Positions 11,765 to 21,263 of a stretch of DNA of 64,000 nucleotides are shown one piece after another (within the stretch, counting starts at the first letter, position 1; each line of letters begins with the position of its first letter). The DNA is taken from positions 83,456,319 to 83,520,318 of the forward strand of contig OX393549.1 of assembly GCA_947650365.1 (NCBI GenBank), written 5' to 3'. The notes below the pieces were generated by a model, which was not told where the DNA came from, made no database searches, and saw only the letters and a list, made by a program, of their open reading frames with translations. Made by a program: the position numbers and the translations under genes. Origin of the DNA: Chamaelirium japonicum. Taxonomy: Eukaryota > Streptophyta > Magnoliopsida > Liliales > Melanthiaceae.

Positions 11765-12010
11765 GGTGTGGGGCTGTCCCTGGCTTACGGGCCTAAAAGA
11801 TAAATCCTGGGTGTGGGGCTGTCCCTGGCTACGGGCCAAAAAGATAATCCTAGGTGTGGGGCTAGCCCTGGCTGAGGCCAAAAAATATCCTTGGTGTGGG
11901 TCTAGCCCTGGCTGAGGTCAAAAAGTAACCTGGGTGTGGGGCTAGCCCTGTCTGAGGCCAAAAAAAAACCTAGGTGTGGGACTAGCCTTGTATAAGAAAA
12001 AAAAAGTGCC
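11765..12010. repeat. ~41 bp tandem repeat, about six copies
   Basis: GGTGTGGGGCTAGCCCTGGC-type units recur with a spacer of AAAAAGATAATCCT type. The first two copies read GGCTGTCCCTGGCT and later ones GGCTAGCCCTGGCT, showing drift along the array. The repeat lies in the 3' part of the solo LTR. Confidence 0.85.
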
Positions 12011-12512
12011 CGGGTATGATTGTGATTCCTACCCTGGTTTGAGCCTAAAAGGAAATCGGATGATCAATGACTTTTAAATTACTATTCATATTCATGTGAA
12101 CTGTTGTTTTCAGTACATTTATCTTACCATGAATGAACTAGGTTTAATAGGTGAGTCAGTGGATTAGACTCACCCCCCTACAGGTGTTGTGGTCCCTACA
12201 GAGACTGACCCTACAGGTCAAAGAGAGGAGAAAGCACGAACAGAGGACGAACCGGAGGGGATCAAAGATCCGCTCTACACTTCGTACTATGAGGATGCGA
12301 GAACGAAAATTTAAAGAGTTGATGTCGTATTTAAGTTTTAGCTTTTAAAGTTCAAGCCATGTATCAAACCTTTATATTATATTGCATGGTTATGAATAAA
12401 AGAGGCTCAGTTAATTTCCATATTTGATGGGATTTAATTTATATCAAGTTTTACTTCTAACACCCCAGTGTTATATGGGTTGAATTAATCTGTAAAATAC
12501 CGGGGCGTTATA

Positions 12513-13734
12513 GTTTTTCGGGCAAATTTCAACCGGTCTTCGATGCACCACACTTCGGGATACGCGTTCCATACTTAGTATTTCAGGTGAATTTTGGTCG
12601 GTCTTCATTGCGCCACGCTTAGAGGTGCACGTTCCAGACATAGTTTTTCAGGCGAATTTTATCCAGTCTTCGGTGCGCCACGCTTCGGGGTGCGCATTCC
12701 AGACTTAATTTTTCGAGCGAATTTCGATCGGCCTTCGGTGCTCCATGCTTCGAGATGCGCGTGCCTGACTAAGTTTTTCGGGCAAATTTTGGCTGGACCA
12801 CGCTTCTGGGTGCGTGTTCCAGACTTAGTTTTTTGGGCGAATTTCAGCTGGTCTTCGGAGCGCCAAGCTTCGGGGTGCGCGTTCGAGGCTTAGTTTTTCG
12901 GAAGAATTTCGATCGGTCTTCGGTGCACCACACTTCGGGGTATGTGTTCCAGACTTACTTTTTCAGACGAATTTTGGCCAATCTACGGTGAGCCACCCAT
13001 TCGGGTGCGCATTCCATACTTATTTTTTTGGGCGAATTTCGGCTGGTCTTCGGTGCGCCATGCTTCGGGTTGCGTGTTCCAGACTTAGTTTTTCTGGCGA
13101 ATTTTTGCCGGTCTTAGGCGCACCACGCTCCGGGGTGTGCACTCCATATTTAGTTTTTCGGGTGAATTTCGGCCGGTCTTCGGTGCGCCACGCTTCGGGG
13201 TGCTCGTTCCAGACTTAGTTTTTTAAACGAATTTTGGTCTTTCTTCGGTGCGCTACGCTTCGGGTTGCGCATTCCAGACTTAGTTTTTTGGGCGAATTTC
13301 GATCGGTCTTCGGTGTGCCACGCTTCGGGGTGCGTGTTTCCGACTTAATTTTTTGAGCAAATTTCGATTGGTCTTCGGTGCGCCACGCTTCAGGGTGCGC
13401 GTTCCAAACTTAGTTTTTGAGGCAAATTTTGGCCGGACTTCGATGCGCCATGCTTCGAGGTGCGTGTTTCAGACATAGTTTTTTGGGTGAAGTTTGGCCG
13501 GTCTTTGCTGAGCCACGCCTCAGGCTGTGTGTTTCAAACTTAGTTGTTCAGGCGAATTTCGATCGGTCTTCGGTGCACCACGCATCGGGTTGCATGCTCT
13601 AGACTTAGTTTTTTGAGCAAATTTCAACCGACCTTCGGTGCGCCACGCTTTGGGGTGTGTGTTCCAGACTTAGTTTTTCGGGCGAATTTTAGTCGGTCTT
13701 CGGTTCGACATGCTACGAGGTGCGCGCTCAGACT
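12513..13734. repeat. 65 bp satellite array, block 3
   Basis: About 19 monomers sit between the solo LTR and the gag-only element. A short marker monomer lies near 12791. The last monomer is interrupted after AGACT at 13730-13734, which is the target-site duplication of the next element. Confidence 0.95.
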
Positions 13735-14340
13735 TGTGGGTGCAAAAATTGTATCGGACCGGATCAGAGCCGTATGGGCTCGCACGACGGCCCAAGTGAG
13801 TAAGCCTGTCTGGGCTCATGGACTCACTCTGCAAGGCCCGCAATTCAAGTCCTCCCCCTTATTGGGCCCGTACAACAACCCAATAAGGGCCCAGTAAAGA
13901 GGCCCATAACCAGTGCCACGTTATCACCGTCATATCAGCGCTGCCATATTGGGCACTTGTCTATGCTATAAAAGGACCCCCAAGGCATTCAGAAAAGGGG
14001 TTGGTCATTCAATCAGAGGAAGAGAGGATTCCAAAACCAGAGCTAGAGCTTATTTCTCTCCTCCTTGTTCTTTTATTGTTGCTCCGTGCAACCCCCACTG
14101 TAAAAAGCTTATCTCGGCCAGTCGAGAGAACGCTCCCCCATCTTTATATTCATTATAGTGGAAACCAGGTGACACCTCTTGCCTGGAGACGTAGGTCGTT
14201 AGACCGAACTTCGACAATAACTCCACTTGTCTCATTTCTCTTTACCTACTCTTTAATCTCTAACTCTACAAACCATCCACATTCAATCAAGACTGTGGAG
14301 CGGGGTTCCCGATCATAGCGGCACAGAAATTTCCCCCATA
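13735..14340 (+). repeat. 5' LTR of gag-only element (606 bp)
   Basis: It begins TGTGGGTGCAAAAATTG and ends AAATTTCCCCCATA. The end is TA where CA is canonical. The 3' LTR shares the same CCCCCATA end, so the change predates or accompanied insertion. The related remnant at 5380-5998 has CCCCCACA. Confidence 0.85.
13967..13975 (+). promoter_or_regulatory. TATA box in 5' LTR
   Basis: TATAAAAGG follows CTATGC and precedes ACCCCCAAGGCATTCAG. The same motif in the same context occurs in the 3' LTR at 20898-20906, so it is a conserved LTR promoter element. Confidence 0.7.
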
Positions 14341-14345
14341 ATCTT

Positions 14346-14363
14346 TGGCGTCGTCTGTGGGAT
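14346..14363 (+). other. Primer-binding site
   Basis: TGGCGTCGTCTGTGGGAT lies five bases after the 5' LTR end. It resembles the TGGCGCCGTCTGTGGGA-type primer sites found in many plant Ty3/gypsy elements. I do not assign the tRNA with certainty. Confidence 0.7.
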
Positions 14364-14480
14364 ATCGTTAGAGGTCTTACCCACACCTCTACCGACTCCA
14401 CTCAACTTGGTGACGAGCCACAAGTCCTCCTTCAAGCCTACTTCAATTTTTTTACCACGCCAATATCAACGAGCTCGATA

Positions 14481-16141
14481 GTGAAGGCTAGCGTCAACCC
14501 TCCGAAGGCTATTACTGACCGGACAATCGATGTGCTGATCGAAGACGAGCATGAAGTATTTGCAGCTACCAATCACAGACATGTCCATGAGCGGCTAGGA
14601 CCACAAAGTAGCCAGCCAGAAGACTGCAGTAATCGACAGGACTCGCCGTCCCCGAGGTGTCAATCTGGCAAAGAGCACGATACCCAAAGAGGCAAGGTTC
14701 GAGCTACGTACCAAATCTCAGCTGTCGACTTCCAGTTGCTGAACCTTCTCAAGAAGAACACAACCCTCGAGCAAGAGAGGGATTCCCTAAAGAAGGCGAC
14801 TGAAAGAGGGGGGTTGTGGCCCATAACTCTCCAGCCGCTGATGAAGACCAACCAAGGACTCACCAATCTATGAGTCATCATCTTGAAAAACCACATGTGC
14901 CATGTATGGAGAGGCGTCAGGTATCCACGCAAGCACCAAGGCAAACAATATGGGATCGCCTCGAAGTCGACGGTGCGCCAAGCTATCACCGAAAAGGATT
15001 TCCTCAATCAATAGAGTCCACTAGGCATCCTATCTCTTCGCACATGAAAGCAACATATGCCTGTGAGCTGCTCAATTGACTAAGGCATACTACCAACGTG
15101 GGACGCCGCCATCAGGACCGCATGCAGCTAATCACCTCGGTGGGGCCACTGCATTCCAAGGTTCTTTTAACCCTATTTCCTATGGGTTGGCGAACACCGA
15201 GCCTGCCAAAGTTCAACTGCATCAAAGGATACCCTGCTCTCCATATCCTGGCCTTCAAGCAAGCCATGACACCATATGAGTATGAGAATCATATCCTCTA
15301 TCGAATATTCATGGAAAGCCTCGAGGGACCTGCCCTCGACTGGCACCACACGTTGCCTACTGGTACAGTGGCCACATTTAAAGAGTTGACTGAACTCTTC
15401 ATGGACCATTACCGACTAAATTTAAAGCCAGAAAAGTAGCTAGATACACTCTACCGGCTAAAGATGGGCTCCGACGAGTCTCTAAGAAGCGTCACGATGA
15501 GGTTTCGTAATAAGCACTCTGAGGTCACCGGTCGGTCCCATAATGAGGAGGCCATCATACTGGCATTCCAGAATGCTATACGGCTAGATCTCCACGTCTA
15601 CACCGACTTTATCCGGCATCCTCCCAGTACCTTGGAGGCAATGTTCAAGCGCGTACAGTGGGAGATAGAGGTGGAAGACAATCAGCGGATTAGAAGACTA
15701 CATGAGCCCCGCGAGTCTCGTGACTCCCGACATAAGAAAGATGACGAAGCTTTGAATGAAGTACACTACAAGAAGTCTGCCAATGCCATGTCCGACCAAA
15801 AGGTACAGGCCAAAAGGTACAATAAAGATCCGAAGGCCCCTCCAGCAGGAAAGAGGCGAACTCCAAGGGAGCAAAGGGTGTTCACTGAGCTAAACACCTC
15901 CATTGAAGACATCTTTGCCTACTTGCAGAACGAGCCATTTTGCAAGTGGCCACAGCCTCTCCCTCTAAATTTTGACCAGGCGGGAGATACGACAGCCTAC
16001 TGTGATTTCCATCGCAACCATGGCCACCCAACCTCTATATGTCGGAAGCTAAAGCATCGCATCGAAGCACTGATCCAAGAAGGGCGGCTCAATGGCTACC
16101 TCGCTAACAAGAAACCAGGTCAAGAGAAGGAAAAGCAGTAG
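14481..16141 (+). pseudogene. gag: Ty3/gypsy gag polyprotein, decayed
   Basis: Gag forms the particle that packages element RNA. The reading begins at ATG 14481 and shifts frame near a six-G run at 14808-14813. It then continues in one frame to TAG at 16139-16141, broken by TGA at 15077-15079 and TAG at 15437-15439. The capsid-type domain is seen around 15200-15440, with the typical LEGPALDWHHTLP followed by FKELTELFMDHY. The middle part is rich in Arg, Lys and Glu. Near the C-terminus, starting at 16001, is CDFHRNHGHPTSIC, followed by LKHRIEALIQEGRL. This His/Cys pattern is the nucleocapsid-like motif of plant Ty3/gypsy gags. The TAG at 15437 follows KPEK and probably replaced a CAG codon. 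No pol follows. The function cannot be intact in this copy. Confidence 0.85.
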
Positions 16142-16308
16142 CAGTGGAGAAAGAAAGACAACGTAATACTTGGATGCATAATCATAACGTCCGCTGGGCA
16201 GCCTCTGAAAAAGTGTAACTGCAACTTTGTTTTATCAATATAGTCTCTTTTTTCTCAAAATCAAATCTTTCGAAGTTTGATTCCACCATGTTAAGGCATA
16301 AAAAAAAA
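16142..16308. other. Non-coding spacer after gag
   Basis: There is no protease or reverse-transcriptase signal, so gag ends directly in non-coding DNA. The stretch ends in an A9 run before the 107 bp repeat. Confidence 0.6.
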
Positions 16309-17285
16309 GGGCTCCTGGCAACCCTGATCAACCAAAGACCTTCGATTCCGCCCATTCAAGTCGGAAGCTCGAAGGCAATTCGGCTACGCCCTCTCGAGGC
16401 TAAAGTCTGATAAAAAGGCTCCTGGCAACCCAAGTCAACCAAAGACCTTCGATTCCTTCCATTCAAGTCGGAAGCTCGAAGGCAATTTGACTACACCCTC
16501 TCGAGGCTAAAGTCCGCTAAAAAGGCTTCTGGCAACCCAGGTCAATCAAAGACCTTCGATTCTGCCCATTCAAGTCAGAAGCTCGAAGGCAATTTGGCTA
16601 TGCCATCTCGAGACTAAAGTCCGATAAAAAGACTCCTAGCAACCCAGGTCAACCAAAGACCTTCGATTCCACCCATTCAAGTTGAAAGCTCGAAGGCAAT
16701 TCAGCTACGCCCTCTCGAGGCTAAAGTTCGATAAAAAGGCTCCAGGCAACCCAGGTCAACCAAAGACCTTCGATTCCGCCCATTCAAGTCAGAAGATCGA
16801 AGGCAATTCGGCTACGCCCTCTCGAGGCTAAAGTCTAATAAAAAGGCTCCTGGCAACCCAAGTCAACCAAAGACCTTCAATTCCGTCCATTCAAGTCGGA
16901 AGCTCGAAGGCAATTTGGCTACGACCTCTTGAGGCTAAAGTCTGATAAAAAGGCTCCTGGCAACCCAGGTCAACCAAAGACCTTCGATTCCACCCGTTCA
17001 AGTTGGAAGCTGAAAGAAAATTCAGCTACGCCCTCTCAAGACTAAAGTCTGATAAAAAGGCTCCTAGCAACCCAGGTCAACCAAAGACCTTCGATTCCGC
17101 TCATTCAAGTCGGAAGCTCGAAGGCAATTTGGCTATGCCCTCTCGAGGCTAAAAAAGCTCCTGATAACTCAAGTCAACCAAAGACCTTCGATTCCGCTCG
17201 TTCAAGTCGGAAGCTCAAAGATAATTCGGCTATGCCCTTTCAAGACGAAAGTCCGATAAAAAGGCTCCTGGCAATCCAGATCAAA
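16309..17285. repeat. Tandem repeat T1, 107 bp unit, ~9 copies
   Basis: GGCTCCTGGCAACCCAGGTC and variants begin at 16309, 16417, 16524, 16631, 16739, 16845, 16952, 17059 and 17263, with one shortened unit at about 17157. Each unit includes AAAGACCTTCGATTCCGCCC and CCCTCTCGAGGCTAAAGTC. Confidence 0.93.
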
Positions 17286-17325
17286 CTAAGCTATCAACTA
17301 CACTCATTCGAGGATATGAGAATAA

Positions 17326-17830
17326 GTCCAAGGCAGGCGTCGCCGCTTTGACATACACCAAGTTCAAAGAGACATCCTTGGCACTTGAAGACAAAGTCTG
17401 AGACGACCAACGCCTCGATTCTCTACACACCCAAGGCCCAGCCCTTGGAACTCGAAGACAAAGTCCGAGGTGACCAACACCTCTATACTCTATAAGCCCA
17501 AGGCACTGCCCTTAGCACTTGAATGAAAAGTCTGAGGCGACCAACACCTTGGCACTCTACAAGCTCAAGGCCCAGCCCTTGGCATTCGAAGACAAAGTCC
17601 GAGGCGACCAACGCCTTGGCACTCTACAAGCCTAAGGCCCAGTCCTTGGCACTCGAAGACAAAGTCCGAGGCGACCAACGCCTCGGCACTCTATAAGCCC
17701 AAGGCCATGCCCTTGGTACTCGAAGACATAGTCCGAGACGACCGATACCTTGGTACTCTACAAACCCAAGGCCCTACCCTTGGTACATGAAAACAAAGTC
17801 CGAGACATCATTGCCGATGTATTGGCATTC
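17326..17830. repeat. Tandem repeat T2, 67 bp unit, ~7 copies
   Basis: AAAGTC anchors fall at 17393, 17460, 17527, 17594, 17661, 17728 and 17795, an exact 67 bp period. Each unit contains CCAAGGCCCAGCCCTTGGCA, which has short self-complementary arms (CCAAGG/CCTTGG). Confidence 0.93.
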
Positions 17831-18530
17831 GATCAAAAGTCCAAGCTTAGTCTTGTCACTCAAGTCCAAGCATCAGATTGTCACTGGCCATCATCTTTTC
17901 TAGACGACTGAAGGTTCCAAACCAGTTAGGGGGTGGTCGGTCTAACTCTATCAGCACGTGTCTCTACACTGGTGCAGTCGACGGTGGATTCCTCATGATC
18001 TTCGTTCATAAAGGGCCTTAACGGCCTGAGCTTACCATCAAAGCCACTGTCCGAATCCTCAATATATGGCAGAGGAGGAGCGTAAACAATCTCCTTCATT
18101 CCTCAATGACGTTTTCCCAACACAGCGGGTCCCCTGATGATTTTCATCCTGAAGAGAGCAGCCTACAATGGGTGAACAAACGATAAGTAAAGAGCAGGGT
18201 GGGTGAAAAATCCATCGAAACACGAGATAAAATGGCGCTTCCTTGATCCTGGCCAAGTCTACACCCTCACGTGACCGTAGTACCTGGCGAATACAGTAAC
18301 CAGGTGCGGTAGTACATGGGGTGAAGACTGGCTGGCCATAATGCGGCGTCATCCTAGATTATCTCTAAGAAGCCCCCTCAAATATAGCGTTGTCCCTCGC
18401 CGACAACCCCGCGCACCAGTGTTTTAGGAATATGACCGAAAAAGTATCAGTTTCAGATGGGGATAAAATTCAGAAAACACACTATTTTCAATACCAACAC
18501 TTTTTAGCCTCTCATAGTAGCCCCAATAAC
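17831..18530. other. Non-repetitive spacer in gag-only element
   Basis: No coding pattern, no tandem repeat and no recognisable domain on either strand. It separates T2 from the hairpin repeat T3. Confidence 0.5.
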
Positions 18531-19350
18531 GGGGTCGGCACCATCAACAGTCCACCCCTCGGTTTCGACAGAAAACCGAAAGAGGGGGGTATTCGGTATC
18601 AACAATAACCCACCCCTCGGTTTCGTCAGAAAACCGAGAGGGGGGTGTTAAACGTCATTAGCAGCCCACCCCTCGGTTTCGTCAGAAAACCGAGAGGGGG
18701 GGTGTGTCGGCATCAACAAACAGCCCTCCTTTGATTTTACATAAAAAATCGAGTAAGGAGGGGGTGATGGCACACCATCAGCAGCCGACCCCTCGGTTTT
18801 GATAGAAAACCGAGAGGGGGGTGTGTTAGCATCAACAAGCAGCCTCCCCACTCGTTTTGTATAAAAACTGAGTAGGGACTGGATGATGGTACACCATCAG
18901 CAGCACACCCCTCGGTTTCGATAGAAAATCGAGAGGGGTGTGTGTCGGTATCAACAAGCAGCATCTCCTCTCATTTCGTACAAAAATCGAGTGGGAGGGG
19001 GTGACGGTACACCATCAGCAGCCTACCCCTCGGTTTCGTCAGAAAGCCGAGAGGGGAGGTGTGTCGGTATCAACAAGCAACCCCTCTCAGTTTCACATAA
19101 AAAACCGAGTGGAGAGGGGGTGATGGGACACCATCAGCAGCCTACCTCTCGGTTTTGCAAAAAGGAGGGGGTATCGGCATCAACAACAGTCCACCTCTCG
19201 GTTTCGTCAAAAAACCAAGAGGGTCGGGGTGTTTGACATCAACAATAATCCACCTCTCGATTTCATCATAAAACTGAGAGGGTGGGTGTTCGGCATCAAC
19301 AACAGCGCAGCCCTTGGTTTCGTCAAAAATCGAGAGGGGTGGGGGTCTCG
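18531..19350. repeat. Tandem repeat T3, ~60 bp hairpin unit, ~14 copies
   Basis: Nearly every 60 bp contains an inverted repeat such as CCCCTCGGTTT, a 6-7 base loop, then AAAACCGAGAGGGG. Alternate units differ (CTCGGTTTCG versus CTCGTTTTGTA types), which gives a 120 bp dimer pattern through the middle. Arms often change together, for example CCCCTCGG/CCGAGAGGGG at 18674 against CCTCCTTTGATTTT/AAAATCGAGTAAGGAGG at 18725. Linkers contain CATCAACAAGCAGC or CACCATCAGCAGC. Confidence 0.9.
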
Positions 19351-19370
19351 GTGTCTACTACAGTCGGGCA

Positions 19371-19935
19371 CGGATCTGCTCGGAGAGGCTTCGGTACAAC
19401 GACCATAACTTTGGTTCACAAACTCCGATTGGGCTGAAATTTGGACTGTATATAAAGAACTCCAAGCCGCAACGTTTGCATCTAATTTGAGGTCATATGA
19501 ACTTCTATAGTTCTTGTAACAATAGAAACATTGTTGATCTTTGGTTCAAAATCTGGACAGCGGATCTGCTCGGAGAGGCTTTGTGACAACGGCCATAACT
19601 TTGGGTCACAAACTCCGATTGGGCTGAAATTTGGAATGTATATAGAGAACTCTGAGATGCAACTTTTGCATCTAGTTTGAGGTCATTTTAACTTCAATAG
19701 CTCTTGGAACAATAGAAACATCATTGATCTTTGGTGTAAAATTTGGACAGCGAATCTACTCAGAGAGGCTTCGGTACAACGGCCATAATATTTGATCACG
19801 AACTCCGATTGGGCTGAAATTTAGACTGTATATAGAGCACTCCGAGATGCAACTTTTGCATATAGTTTGATATCATTTGAATTTCTATAAATCTTGAAAC
19901 AATAAAAACAGCATGAACCTCCTATGCAAAACAAG
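19371..19935. repeat. Tandem repeat T4, 190 bp unit, ~3 copies
   Basis: Units start CGGATCTGCTCGGAGAGGCT at 19371 and 19561, and CGAATCTACTCAGAGAGGCT at 19751. All continue with CCATAACTTTGG-type text and CTCCGATTGGGCTGAAATTT. Confidence 0.92.
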
Positions 19936-19939
19936 GACA

Positions 19940-20435
19940 GCAAAAAAAGGAGTCTCGATCGAAAAACGCACTGATTTTTTGGAAGCGCCCACTTACAAAA
20001 CCGAGACTTTTTGGCCCGTACCAAGAGGGTCTCGGTGTTGGTAGAAGGAAAAAGATCTCGGTCGAGAAACACACTAGTTTTTTGAGAACGCCCACGTATA
20101 AAACCGAGACTTTTTGGCTCGCACCAAGAGGGTCTCGACATCGGCAGAAGGAAAAGGGTCTCGGTCGGGAAACACACTAGTTTTTCGAGAACACCCACTT
20201 ATAAAACCGAGACTTTTTGGCTCGCACCAAGAGGGTATCGACATCTACAGAAGGAAAAGGGTCTCCTTCGGAAAACGCACTAGTTTATCTAGAATGTCCA
20301 CTTACAAAACCGATATTTTTTGACTCGTACCAAGAGGGTCTCGGTGTCGGCAGTAGGAGAAGAAGCTCGGTTGGAAAATATACTATTTTTCAAGAAACAC
20401 CCATTTATAAAACTGAGACTTTTTAGCTTGCACCG
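19940..20435. repeat. Tandem repeat T5, ~103 bp unit, ~5 copies
   Basis: GTCTCGGTCGGGAAACACAC-type starts fall at 19952, 20054, 20157, 20261 and 20363. Each unit carries AAAACCGAGACTTTTTGGCT and CACCAAGAGGGTCTCG, with CCGAGAC/GTCTCGG complementary pairs inside the unit. Confidence 0.92.
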
Positions 20436-20665
20436 ATAAATGCAGAATCGTGACCATGGCAGCAGGAGGACTGCAAATATGGAAAGAAGATCAGCACAAG
20501 TATCCTACACAAACACATTGGCTTGGATCGTGACACGAGTCAGGACTCTGCTAATACGAACCGTGACTCTGATTTCCCTAGCCAACCATGCCAGAATCGT
20601 AAGGCGTTTGCACCATGGAATCCCAGCCGACCTAGAAGGTCCTGACCCGACTGGAAGGGGGTAAC
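20436..20665. other. 3' untranslated end and polypurine tract of gag-only element
   Basis: A short unique stretch ends in GACTGGAAGGGGGTAAC, directly before the 3' LTR start at 20666. The purine run at 20651-20660 is the likely plus-strand primer. Confidence 0.7.
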
Positions 20666-21263
20666 TGTGGGTGCAAAAATTGTATCAGACCGGATAAGAG
20701 CCGTATTGGCTCGCGTGACGGCCTAAGTGAGTAAGCCCATCCGGGCTCATGGACCCACTCTATAAGCTCTGCAATTCAAGCCCTCCCCCTTATTGGGCCC
20801 GCACAACAGCCCAATAAGGGCCCAGTAAGAAGGTCCATAACCAGTGTCATGTCATCACCGCCATATCATCACAACCATATTGGGCACTTACCTATGCTAT
20901 AAAAGGACCCCCAAGGCATTCAGAAAAGGGGTTGATCATTCAATCAGAGGAAGAGAGGATCCCAAAGCCAGAGCTAGAGCTTATTTCTCTCCTCCTTGTT
21001 CTTTTCTTGTTGCTCCGTGCAACCCCTACTGTAAAAAGCTTCTCTCGGCCTGTCGAGAGAATGCTCCCCCACCTTTATATTCATTATAGTGGAAACCAGG
21101 TGGCACCTCTCGCCCGGAGACGTAAGACCGAATTTTGACAACAACTCCACTTGTCTCATTTCTCTTTACCTACTCTTTAATCTCTAACTCTACAAACCAT
21201 CCACATTCAATAAAGGCTGTAAGGCGGGGTTCCCGATCATGGCGGCATAAAATTTCCCCCATA
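20666..21263 (+). repeat. 3' LTR of gag-only element (598 bp)
   Basis: It matches the 5' LTR along its length, from TGTGGGTGCAAAAATTG to TTTCCCCCATA, with scattered substitutions and small indels. TATAAAAGG recurs at 20898-20906. It is followed by the AGACT duplication. Confidence 0.88.

Larger units (their letters stand above)
13735..21263 (+). mobile_element. Non-autonomous Ty3/gypsy retrotransposon, gag only (TR-GAG-like)
   Basis: This 7.5 kb element is complete at both ends. It has a 5' LTR (13735-14340), a primer site (14346-14363), a decayed gag (14481-16141), five separate tandem-repeat blocks (16309-20435), a polypurine tract (20651-20665) and a 3' LTR (20666-21263). It is flanked by AGACT on both sides (13730-13734 and 21264-21268), and the interrupted satellite word AGACTTAG resumes after it. 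No protease, integrase, reverse transcriptase or RNase H motif is visible in any frame after gag, so it must have been mobilised by a partner element. Gag-only LTR elements are described in plants as TR-GAG. Repeat-rich regions before the 3' LTR are known in the Tat lineage. LTR divergence looks near 10 percent over the first ~110 bp by eye, so insertion is old. Confidence 0.85.

Noticed and set aside
16309..20435. Hidden pol region in the gag-only element
   Set aside because: I looked for protease, reverse-transcriptase (YxDD), RNase H and integrase motifs in all frames and found tandem repeats throughout.
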